Source of the DNA: Saprospiraceae bacterium
GTDB lineage: Bacteria; Bacteroidota; Bacteroidia; Chitinophagales; Saprospiraceae
Length of the DNA: 64,000 bases
Assembly: GCA_020437105.1 (NCBI GenBank)
Contig: JAGQWR010000025.1
Coordinates: forward strand, 48,595 to 112,594
Direction: 5' to 3'
The notes beneath the pieces were generated by a model. That model did no database searches, was not told the DNA's origin, and saw only the letters and a list, made by a program, of their open reading frames with translations. The translations under genes were made by a program, and so were the position numbers. Numbering within the stretch: position 1 is the first letter of the stretch; each line of letters opens with the position of its first letter. Of the stretch, positions 25,755 through 32,978 are shown one piece after another.

Positions 25755-26657
25755 TTAGAAATAGCCTTGTTTTTTCCGGTCTTCCATCGCTGTTTCCGAG
25801 CGTTTATCATCTGCTCGTCCGCCGCGTTCCGTAACACGGGTGGTAGCGACTTCCTCTACAATTTCTTCAAAGGAAGATGCATCGGAAAGGCTGGCTCCGG
25901 TACAAGTCATATCTCCGATCGTTCGGAATCGAACGGTCATTTTTTCGACTTTTTCCTCCGGACGTTTCATGATAAATTCAGAATCTGCCAGGATGACGCC
26001 ATTGCGTACAAAACAATCGCGTTGGTGTGCCAGATAAATGCTCGGCAGATCGACTCCTTCGGTCAAAAGATATTGCCAGACATCCAACTCGGTCCAGTTG
26101 CTGATTGGGAATACCCGAAAATGTTCTCCGAAGTGTTTTTTGCCATTAAACAGGTTCCACAATTCGGGACGCTGGTTCTTGGGATCCCATTGGCCAAACT
26201 CATCCCGGTGAGAGAAGAAACGTTCCTTCGCACGGGCTTTTTCTTCGTCGCGACGTGCACCACCAAGTGCGGCATCATAACCGCCTTTTTCGAGAGATTC
26301 CAACAGAACGGCTGTTTGAAGGGAATTTCGACTTGCATTAAAGCCTTTTTCCTCCTGTATGCGGCCATTATCAATAGCCTCCTGCACGGAGCCTACAATC
26401 AGGCGCACACCCAGTCTTTCGACCAGCTTATCGCGAAAGGCAATAGTTTCCGGAAAATTATGTCCGGTGTCGATATGCAATAGCGGAAACGGAATACGTG
26501 CCGGATAAAATGCTTTTTGAGCCAGGTAAGTCATCAGAATGGAATCTTTTCCACCAGAAAACATCAGTACCGGATTCTCAAATTGAGCAGCTACTTCCCG
26601 GATCACATATATGGATTCAGACTCTAGCTCTTTCAGATGGTTCAAATGATAATTCAT
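25755..26657 (-). CDS. cysD: Sulfate adenylyltransferase subunit 2
   Basis: A 300-residue ATP-pyrophosphatase-type catalytic subunit of ATP sulfurylase. The PP-loop SGGKDSILMTYLA lies near residue 35, followed by LLHIDTGHNFPET and GGARRDEEKARAKER, then FPISNWTELDVW and TGASLSDASSFEEIV. These blocks separate CysD from CysH reductase, which is absent. It forms a heterodimer with CysN in the cytoplasm. Gaps of 40-47 bases separate it from cysC and cysN. The full length and conserved C-terminus suggest an active enzyme. Confidence 0.95.
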   Translation of the reverse strand: MNYHLNHLKELESESIYVIREVAAQFENPVLMFSGGKDSILMTYLAQKAFYPARIPFPLLHIDTGHNFPETIAFRDKLVERLGVRLIVGSVQEAIDNGRIQEEKGFNASRNSLQTAVLLESLEKGGYDAALGGARRDEEKARAKERFFSHRDEFGQWDPKNQRPELWNLFNGKKHFGEHFRVFPISNWTELDVWQYLLTEGVDLPSIYLAHQRDCFVRNGVILADSEFIMKRPEEKVEKMTVRFRTIGDMTCTGASLSDASSFEEIVEEVATTRVTERGGRADDKRSETAMEDRKKQGYF

Positions 26658-26697
26658 GTGCTGATTATGTATCTATTTTTCCCTATTCGCAAAACAC

Positions 26698-27300
26698 TTA
26701 GGCTTGCTTTATCAAGGGCGTGATATATTCAAAAATAGTTTCAATGGATTCTTCCAGGCTAAGCTGGTCTGTGCGAATTTCCAGAGCCGGGTTTAACGGC
26801 GCTTCATAAGGAGAATCGATTCCGGTAAATCCACGGATCTCTCCCTTTCTTGCTTTTTTATACAAGCCTTTTACATCCCTAGATTCACAGACCTCTAAGG
26901 GCGCATTGATATAGATTTCTATAAAATCAGATGCACCAACGATTTCCTCTGCAAAATTTCGGATTTCTATTGTTGGGGAAATAAAGGAATTAAGCGTAAT
27001 AATCCCTGAATTTAGATACAGCCGGGCAATTTCTGCTATTCGGCGAATATTCTCCCGGCGATCTTCCAAACCAAATCCAAGATTACTATTTATGCCACTT
27101 CGAATGTTATCCCCGTCGAGTACCTGGGCAACATAACCGGCATTGTAAAGCCTGTGCTCCAACCCTTGGGCAATGGTACTTTTTCCGGATCCCGACAGGC
27201 CGGTCAGCCAAAGTACTTTACTCCGCTGTTTGAGCTGGCGTTCCCGATCTTCCCGGCTAAGCAGGCGATCAAAAATGGGGTGGATATGCTCTGTACTCAT
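26698..27300 (-). CDS. cysC: Adenylylsulfate kinase
   Basis: A 200-residue APS kinase that phosphorylates APS to PAPS. It has the Walker A motif GLSGSGKST near residue 36, the DGDNIRSGIN block, ENIRRIAEIARL, FISPTIEIR, and GFTGIDSPYEAP typical of CysC. It completes PAPS synthesis with CysD/CysN. Its ATG overlaps the stop of the DUF2061 gene by 4 bases, suggesting co-translation. PAPS made here is the likely donor for the five sulfotransferases downstream. Confidence 0.95.
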   Translation of the reverse strand: MSTEHIHPIFDRLLSREDRERQLKQRSKVLWLTGLSGSGKSTIAQGLEHRLYNAGYVAQVLDGDNIRSGINSNLGFGLEDRRENIRRIAEIARLYLNSGIITLNSFISPTIEIRNFAEEIVGASDFIEIYINAPLEVCESRDVKGLYKKARKGEIRGFTGIDSPYEAPLNPALEIRTDQLSLEESIETIFEYITPLIKQA

Positions 27301-27527
27301 GACTTGATTCTAAAAATTTTACGGATAGTACCTTTTGGAACTAAGAGCCAGGCTCTTTCATGAAGATAGTAGATGAAAATTTTTCCTAAAAATTCAATTC
27401 CACCTATTGTCAGGGCAACCTTAGCAGTACCTGTTACCAAGTAAGCAATACAGATGGTAGTTGAGGTGGCAACTATCCGCCAGGTAAATCCTTTGAGGAT
27501 GCTTCTGATGTGTGATTCTTTATCCAT
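27297..27527 (-). CDS. DUF2061 small membrane protein
   Basis: A 76-residue protein matching the DUF2061 pattern: SILKGFTWRIVATSTTICIAY, a second hydrophobic helix TIGGIEFLGKIFIYYLHERAW, and a short basic tail. Two transmembrane helices with a tryptophan-arginine pair at the start are typical. The function of the family is unknown. Here it is translationally coupled to cysC, so a role in the sulfate-activation pathway (for example sulfate or nucleotide handling at the membrane) is an inference worth testing. Confidence 0.8.
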   Translation of the reverse strand: MDKESHIRSILKGFTWRIVATSTTICIAYLVTGTAKVALTIGGIEFLGKIFIYYLHERAWLLVPKGTIRKIFRIKS

Positions 27528-27615
27528 AGTTCATTTTTGGGCATGGCTTCGCCGTTGATAAGTCGCAGCTTATCACCTATTAAAAAATCGTAAACCAGAC
27601 TACAAAGGCCGTCTG
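27528..27615. promoter_or_regulatory. Leader gap after upxY with a 7-6-7 stem-loop
   Basis: This 88-base gap is the longest non-coding stretch inside the glycan operon. It contains TGATAAG, a 6-base loop, then CTTATCA at 27556-27575, giving a perfect hairpin on either strand. No Bacteroidota -7 box was found. Because it directly follows the UpxY antiterminator gene, it might be a pause or antiterminator-loading site; this is inferred from position only. Confidence 0.35.
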
Positions 27616-28158
27616 TTAGCTAACTTTGCGCAGCAATTTTTGATCTACACTCATGCGCAAAGTATAGCCTAAATGTTCCAGGCATATTTCAACCTGAGAT
27701 CGATCCGGATTATCTAGCAAGCGACCGCGAAGACCGGTCAGATTTCCCGCAATAATCTCTACTTCATCTCCTAAGCTGAAAACACCTGGTTCTATTTCTA
27801 CCTCCCATCCTTCGCCCAGCACCCGTTTCATAAGGTCAATTTCTGCTTCTGGAATGGAGATCAGGTTTTGTGAAAACCTGACAAAATCAACCACCTGCTC
27901 TGTCTCCAATACCTGGACATATTCCTTTCTGGTAATCCGCACAAAAACGTAACAACTGATCAGCGGGAGTTCGACTCGTTTGATTTTTCGGGTATATTGG
28001 CGTACTACCTGTTGTAAGGGGATATAAGCATGTATCCCTTTTCGGCTCAATTGCCGGAAGGCCATTTTTTCCCCTTTATAGCGGGTATTTACCGCAAACC
28101 ACCTGTATTCTTCCTGATGCAAATGGTTCTCAATCGATATTCCAACTCCTTTTGTCAT
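27616..28158 (-). CDS. UpxY-type transcription antiterminator (NusG paralogue)
   Basis: A 180-residue NusG-like protein: RWFAVNTRYKGEKMAFRQL begins the NGN domain, GIHAYIPLQQVVRQY and LPLISCYVFVRI follow, and the C-terminal KOW segment includes SLGDEVEIIAGNLTGLRG. Its length and motif pattern are those of the UpxY/RfaH-like family that keeps RNA polymerase processive through long capsule operons in Bacteroidota. It lies 3 bases after the TviB-like dehydrogenase gene. It probably acts in cis on the 27 kb of downstream genes. Confidence 0.88.
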   Translation of the reverse strand: MTKGVGISIENHLHQEEYRWFAVNTRYKGEKMAFRQLSRKGIHAYIPLQQVVRQYTRKIKRVELPLISCYVFVRITRKEYVQVLETEQVVDFVRFSQNLISIPEAEIDLMKRVLGEGWEVEIEPGVFSLGDEVEIIAGNLTGLRGRLLDNPDRSQVEICLEHLGYTLRMSVDQKLLRKVS

Positions 28159-28161
28159 TAA

Positions 28162-29454
28162 TTACAACCTCCAGTAGGTTAATCCATTTTTTGTGGGCGG
28201 ATAAATCCCTTTTAAATCCATCAGGATCGGGTCTTCATTACACAATCCTTTAAAATATTCTTCGTCGTAATTGGCATATTGGCTATGGTTAACCGCCACA
28301 ATCACTGCATCGTACCCTGTGCCCGGTTGATCGCAAAGATCCAGGTCATATTCGTGTTTAACTTCCGCTGCATCTGCGTAAGAATCCGATACATCGACTT
28401 TTATGCTGTAAGCTTCTAACTCTTTGATCAGGTCCGCTACTTTAGAGTTTCGGATATCTGACACGTTTTCTTTAAAGGTGATCCCTAAAACCAAAACCCT
28501 GGTTTTTTGAGGGCTTTTTCCCCGCTGGATCATCATCTGAACCAGGCGTTTGGCGATAAAGGAAGGCATGCTGTCATTAATCCGCCGGCCACTTAAAATA
28601 ACCTGTGGATCATATCCCAGTTCTTTTGCCTTATGAAGCAGGTAATAGGGATCAACGCCAATACAATGCCCGCCTACCAGACCGGGGTAAAATTTCAGAA
28701 AATTCCATTTTGTCCCTGCTGCCTTTAATACTTCCTGCGTATCAATGCCCATGCGATCAAAAATGATCGAAAGTTCATTCATAAAGGAAATATTGAGGTC
28801 CCGCTGGGTATTTTCAATCACTTTAGCCGCTTCCGCCACTTTTATGCTGGAAGCTTCATAAATACCGGCCGTGATGATTTCGCCGTAAACTTTTCCGATC
28901 TCCGAGCAGGAAACCGGGTCTGAACCGGAAACAATTTTGAGGATTTTATCGACTGTATGTTCTTTGTCTCCTGGATTGATCCGCTCGGGCGAATAACCAA
29001 CTTTAAAGTCTGTTTCAAACTTCAGGCCGGATTCTTCTTCCAGTATCGGGATACAGTCCTCTTCGGTACAGCCGGGATAAACCGTACTTTCAAACACGAC
29101 ATAATCCCCGCGTTTCAGTGCTTTTCCCACTGTTTGGGTAGCCCGGAGCAAGGGGGTCAGGTTAGGGACTTTGTGCTCATCAACCGGGGTAGGCACAGCC
29201 ACAATAAAGAAATGCGCGTTCCGGAGATCTGTTTGATCTGCGCTGAAGCGGATATTCTTATTGAGAAAAGCATCCGATTCCAACTCATTGGAGGGATCCT
29301 CGCCTGCTTCCATCATAGCAATCCGGTCTGCATTAATGTCAAAGCCGATGACTTCGAATTTTTTAGCAAATTCCAGGGCCAGGGGGAGACCGACGTAACC
29401 TAAACCGATTACGGCAATCCTTTTTTCGTTTTTCTTGAGTGCTTCGTACACCAT
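28162..29454 (-). CDS. UDP-N-acetylhexosamine 6-dehydrogenase (TviB/WbpO-like)
   Basis: A 430-residue nucleotide-sugar dehydrogenase: Rossmann motif IAVIGLGYVGLPLA, FIVAVPTPVD, ESTVYPGCTEE, YSPERINPGD, catalytic Cys in VGGHCIGVDPYYL, and GITFKENVSDIRNSK. These match the TviB/WbpO group (UDP-GlcNAc or UDP-GalNAc to the corresponding uronic acid, two NAD+ consumed) better than WecC, though separation by eye is not certain. Paired with the WbpP/TviC-like epimerase, UDP-GalNAcA is a likely product. It starts 6 bases after the acetyltransferase gene. Confidence 0.88.
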   Translation of the reverse strand: MVYEALKKNEKRIAVIGLGYVGLPLALEFAKKFEVIGFDINADRIAMMEAGEDPSNELESDAFLNKNIRFSADQTDLRNAHFFIVAVPTPVDEHKVPNLTPLLRATQTVGKALKRGDYVVFESTVYPGCTEEDCIPILEEESGLKFETDFKVGYSPERINPGDKEHTVDKILKIVSGSDPVSCSEIGKVYGEIITAGIYEASSIKVAEAAKVIENTQRDLNISFMNELSIIFDRMGIDTQEVLKAAGTKWNFLKFYPGLVGGHCIGVDPYYLLHKAKELGYDPQVILSGRRINDSMPSFIAKRLVQMMIQRGKSPQKTRVLVLGITFKENVSDIRNSKVADLIKELEAYSIKVDVSDSYADAAEVKHEYDLDLCDQPGTGYDAVIVAVNHSQYANYDEEYFKGLCNEDPILMDLKGIYPPTKNGLTYWRL

Positions 29455-29460
29455 TCCAAA

Positions 29461-30048
29461 TTATTCAGAGCCTGTCGATAGTCGATAAACTCTTTGGTTT
29501 TGAAGGATATATTGTTCTTTACTTTCCGGGCACATGGCCCGTCCGGCTTCATCAAATTCAAGTCTGTGCCCATGGGCGCTCATCCAGCCAATTTGGCGTG
29601 CCGGATTTCCGACTACCAGCGCATAGGAGGGTACCTCTTTTGTGACGACACTTCCAGCACCTATAAAGGCGTATGATCCTATCCGGTTTCCACAAACGAT
29701 CGTCGCATTGGCACCGATCGTTGCTCCTTTTTCTACATACGTCACCTGATATTCACCGCGTCTGTTGACGCTGGATCTGGGATTCATAACATTTGTAAAC
29801 ACCATAGATGGTCCCAGAAAAACATCATCCTCACATATTACCCCTTCATATAGGGATACATTATTTTGAACCTTGACATTCCCGCCAAGGGAAACATTAT
29901 TGGCCACAAATACATTTTGCCCCAGGCTACAATTTGCACCTATTTTGGCTCCGCTCATCAGATGGCAAAAATGCCAAACCTTTGATCCCGAACCGATTTC
30001 ACACCCGGGATCAACAATGGCTGTCGGATGTATATAGGGCGCTTCCAT
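29461..30048 (-). CDS. Left-handed beta-helix N-acetyltransferase (WbpD/WlbB-like)
   Basis: A 195-residue hexapeptide-repeat protein: repeats such as [32 protein letters not shown] and [12 protein letters not shown], with [11 protein letters not shown] and FTNVMNPRS typical of WbpD/WlbB, which acetylate the 3-amino group of UDP-2-acetamido-3-amino-2,3-dideoxyglucuronate. The partner dehydrogenase and aminotransferase (WbpB/WbpE) are not in the window. Its ATG shares one base with the previous stop (TGATG). Usual length is about 190 residues. Confidence 0.85.
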   Translation of the reverse strand: MEAPYIHPTAIVDPGCEIGSGSKVWHFCHLMSGAKIGANCSLGQNVFVANNVSLGGNVKVQNNVSLYEGVICEDDVFLGPSMVFTNVMNPRSSVNRRGEYQVTYVEKGATIGANATIVCGNRIGSYAFIGAGSVVTKEVPSYALVVGNPARQIGWMSAHGHRLEFDEAGRAMCPESKEQYILQNQRVYRLSTGSE

Positions 30049-31262
30049 CAGGCATCCACTTTTGTTAATGCTTTTGAAGCCACCATTTCTCCAATAGCCA
30101 GAGAAGACGTGGCCGCTGGCGATGGTGCATTACACACGTTTACAACCCGAGCATTTTCCAAAATCAAAAAATCATCCACTAATCCACCTTTGGGATTAAT
30201 GGCTTGTGCCCGAACGCCCGCATTTCCACGATGCAGATCATCCATTCCGATCTCGGGAATAAGATGTTGTAAAGCCTGCACAAATGCTCTTTTTGAGTAC
30301 GATCGGTATAATTCCCCCATGCCTTTTTTCCAATGCTTCCCGGCTAAAGTCCGAAAACCTGGATAAGCAAGTGTCTCTGTCAGTTCTTTCCAGTTAAAAT
30401 CCCATCGGCTATACCCCTCACGTTTGAATGCCAGAACCGCGTTCGGACCAGCCTCAATACCTCCGCGCATCATGCGGGTATAATGTACACCCAGAAAAGG
30501 AAAATTTGGATCCGGTACAGGGTAAATCAAATTGTTGACGTAATGTTCTTTCTCTTTGGAAAGCGTGTAATATTCTCCCCGGAAAGGAATGATCTGTACA
30601 TCCGTATGCAGACCGGTCATAGCCGCAATTTTATCAGCATATAAACCGGCACAATTTATCAAACTACCCGTAGTCAAAACTCCCTGGTTGGTTTCTAATT
30701 GTAAGGTGTTTCCGTCTTCTTTTACACCGAGCAATTCATAGCCAAATAACAGGACACCGCCTAATTGAGTGATTCGTTCTGCATATTTATTGGCGACAAC
30801 GGAATAATCAACAATGCCTGCTTCGGGCACCCAAATTCCTTCCAGCGCTTGTACATAGGGTTCTTTCTCACGTACTTCCTCTCCGCTAATCCGCCGAATA
30901 CCTTTCAGTCCGTTTTTTTGTCCGCGTTGAAAAATCTTTTCTATTTGAGGGCGCTCCGATTCTTTGGTCGCAACAATCACCTTGCCACACAGGTCGTAAG
31001 GAACACCGTTCTCTACACAAAAGTCAACAAGGAGACGATATCCCCGAATACAATTAATCGCTTTTGATCCCCCTGGCTCGTAGTAAATACCCGAATGGAT
31101 GACGCCGCTGTTATGTCCGGTTTGATGCTGAGCAACTTTGGATTCTTTATCCAATATGGCTAATTTCAAACCTGGTTTTTGTCGAAGAATTTGTAATGCG
31201 GATGCCAGGCCAACGATACCAGCCCCAATTACAACCATGTCATATGAAGAAGAGCTGTTCAT
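30048..31262 (-). CDS. lhgO: L-2-hydroxyglutarate oxidase-like FAD protein
   Basis: A 404-residue FAD-dependent oxidoreductase: [17 protein letters not shown] at residues about 10-26 is the dinucleotide-binding fold, [16 protein letters not shown] is characteristic of LhgO/YgaF, and late [17 protein letters not shown] and [16 protein letters not shown] match that family. LhgO oxidises L-2-hydroxyglutarate to 2-oxoglutarate with electrons going to the membrane quinone pool. Its presence in a glycan operon, next to a WbpD-like gene, is odd and may reflect recycling of 2-hydroxyglutarate formed by WbpB-type steps. Confidence 0.88.
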   Translation of the reverse strand: MNSSSSYDMVVIGAGIVGLASALQILRQKPGLKLAILDKESKVAQHQTGHNSGVIHSGIYYEPGGSKAINCIRGYRLLVDFCVENGVPYDLCGKVIVATKESERPQIEKIFQRGQKNGLKGIRRISGEEVREKEPYVQALEGIWVPEAGIVDYSVVANKYAERITQLGGVLLFGYELLGVKEDGNTLQLETNQGVLTTGSLINCAGLYADKIAAMTGLHTDVQIIPFRGEYYTLSKEKEHYVNNLIYPVPDPNFPFLGVHYTRMMRGGIEAGPNAVLAFKREGYSRWDFNWKELTETLAYPGFRTLAGKHWKKGMGELYRSYSKRAFVQALQHLIPEIGMDDLHRGNAGVRAQAINPKGGLVDDFLILENARVVNVCNAPSPAATSSLAIGEMVASKALTKVDA

Positions 31263-31265
31263 GTA

Positions 31266-31799
31266 TCAATCTTTTGACCAGATTAATAAGGGTTTAAGTT
31301 CGCCAGCAGAAAATTTCACTTTCGCGTATTCCTTATCCGTATAGATCAAATAGCGAATTTTTCGTTTCACCAGCGATTCCGCTTTTTCGATGAGACGAAT
31401 CAAGTAGATCTTATCAATATCTCCAACCAAAATCAGATCGATTATCTCACTATTGAGTCCCTGAGAAAACTTTCCGGCAAGATAAATCTTATTGACTTTG
31501 CCCAGACCATCAATCACTGTTTCAATGATTCGATCCAGGCCAATATGTTTCATGATAATGTTATGCACCTCGCCAAACAACGGATGCTGAACATTTGCCT
31601 GAAAGATTTTCTTGTTTCCTTGTAATTGGGATGTTAGCATCCCGGCCTGTTCGAGTCTGTTTAATTCCAGACGGATGGCGTTGGTAGATTCTCCAAACTC
31701 CTGCTCCAGACTACGGAGGTAGGCGGTGGTACTGCTGTTCAAGAAAAACTTCAACAGGAGTTTAATTCTGGTTTTGGAGGATATTAATGTTTCTATCAT
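31266..31799 (-). CDS. Winged-helix regulator with nucleotidyltransferase-like C-terminal domain
   Basis: A 177-residue protein starting MIETLISSKTRIKLLLKFF (ATG 31797-31799; upstream in-frame starts at 31823 and 31847 would run through an inverted repeat). Residues 1-75 form a winged helix (SLEQEFGESTNAIRLELNRL is the recognition region). The rest resembles a degenerate nucleotidyltransferase fold (KIYLAGKFSQGLNSEIIDLI) without a clear catalytic GSxxxGxxDxD motif. Such proteins recur at the start of Bacteroidota polysaccharide loci and may regulate them. The domain call is inferred from pattern only. Confidence 0.68.
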   Translation of the reverse strand: MIETLISSKTRIKLLLKFFLNSSTTAYLRSLEQEFGESTNAIRLELNRLEQAGMLTSQLQGNKKIFQANVQHPLFGEVHNIIMKHIGLDRIIETVIDGLGKVNKIYLAGKFSQGLNSEIIDLILVGDIDKIYLIRLIEKAESLVKRKIRYLIYTDKEYAKVKFSAGELKPLLIWSKD

Positions 31800-31804
31800 A
31801 TAAC

Positions 31805-31821
31805 GAGTAGCAAAACTACTC
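31805..31821. promoter_or_regulatory. Inverted repeat upstream of the winged-helix gene (candidate operator)
   Basis: GAGTAG, loop CAAAA, CTACTC, perfect 6-5-6, six bases before the ATG of the winged-helix regulator gene. Its position in the 63-base gap between wzz and the regulator fits an autoregulatory operator or a stem-loop covering the ribosome-binding region. No match to a known operator is claimed. Confidence 0.4.
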
Positions 31822-31862
31822 ATTTTTCCAAATACCAAGCAAGCCACAGGGGCATAAAAAAT

Positions 31863-32972
31863 CTAATCGATGGATTCCTTTTCAGAAACGCTTTCAATCG
31901 CATCGCGGTAAACACGCCTTCCGATCAGAAACAGCATTGCCAGGAGAAGACCGGCAATAAATCCTTTGATAATAGCTTTTGTAAAGGAGATCTGGATTTT
32001 TTTCAGGGGAGCGGTAGGTATATCGATCGCCTGAATAAATGGAATTTTCTTACTGAGGGTAAATTTGGCTACTTCTTCATTTACTACAGCTTCCGCATAG
32101 AGCGAATTCAGAATAAATACTTCCCTTTCCAGGCGGGCTTTATTCAATATCGCCCTGTTCCCAACAAGGCTTTGATTTCGATCCTCAAAATTTGCCAGAT
32201 CAAATTCTTTAGACAATAGTACAGCTTTTATGGAGTCTGCTTCCGTGGAGATCAGTTCGTATGTTTCCCGCTGCTTTTCTGTCGTTTTTTCTATATAAAA
32301 ACCGCCCAGTTTTTCATAAATAGCCTGAACCGTTTTATAAGCAAACTCTTCATTACGGGTTGTTAGGGTAAGGGTCATAATAGCAGGCATGTCCAAGATT
32401 TCACTTTTGAGAAGTGGCCCTCCATCGCTATCTTCTATAATCATTTTATAGAGCATGGAAATGGCGGTGTTTTCCTCAATAGTAAAATCAGGGATACTAT
32501 CATGAACAAACCACAAATCTTTAATCTTTGGCTTTTTCTTTGCCCAAACTTTATGGAGGTTATACACCTCAATCATGTGATTGGCTATAAAATCCTCTTT
32601 CCCCTTAACGGTAATACGCTCCATTAAAGCAGCGTATAAAATGCGCTTGGAACGCATTAACTCCATGATCTTTTCCAGATTGTACTCACTGCTGGTACCG
32701 CCAAGTCCGAAACCAATGTCTTCCAGAACGGTTGACAAACCACTTAACTTACTTCCCTCGTCTTCATTTACCATAAAGGAGAGGTCTGCTTTGTATGTGG
32801 CTTTAGTGATTTTTTTCTGGATGAGGCTCAATGTGATGAAAACGGCTAAAAAAACTAAAATGATTCGCCAATTTTTGACAAGCTCTCCACCAAATTTCCG
32901 GGAAGCCAGGATAAGCTCCAGTAGAGCATTATCATCATTTATGGGTTGCGGGTTGGCTTTTTGGCTCGACAT
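31863..32972 (-). CDS. Polysaccharide chain-length determinant protein (Wzz-like)
   Basis: A 369-residue protein with a transmembrane helix at about residues 36-51 (WRIILVFLAVFITLSLI), a large periplasmic region with coiled-coil-like helices (residues about 60-325), and a second transmembrane helix near 333-352 followed by a short cytoplasmic tail. There is no C-terminal tyrosine-kinase domain, so it is a Wzz-type rather than Wzc-type protein. It is expected to set polymer length in the periplasm with the Wzy-like protein. It starts 6 bases after the metH stop. Confidence 0.8.
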   Translation of the reverse strand: MSSQKANPQPINDDNALLELILASRKFGGELVKNWRIILVFLAVFITLSLIQKKITKATYKADLSFMVNEDEGSKLSGLSTVLEDIGFGLGGTSSEYNLEKIMELMRSKRILYAALMERITVKGKEDFIANHMIEVYNLHKVWAKKKPKIKDLWFVHDSIPDFTIEENTAISMLYKMIIEDSDGGPLLKSEILDMPAIMTLTLTTRNEEFAYKTVQAIYEKLGGFYIEKTTEKQRETYELISTEADSIKAVLLSKEFDLANFEDRNQSLVGNRAILNKARLEREVFILNSLYAEAVVNEEVAKFTLSKKIPFIQAIDIPTAPLKKIQISFTKAIIKGFIAGLLLAMLFLIGRRVYRDAIESVSEKESID

Positions 32973-32978
32973 TTTTTG

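Noticed and set aside
25743..26483. A 246-codon open frame on the plus strand opposite cysD
   Set aside because: It is antisense to a fully convincing CysD and has no recognisable motif; it reflects codon bias in the opposite frame.
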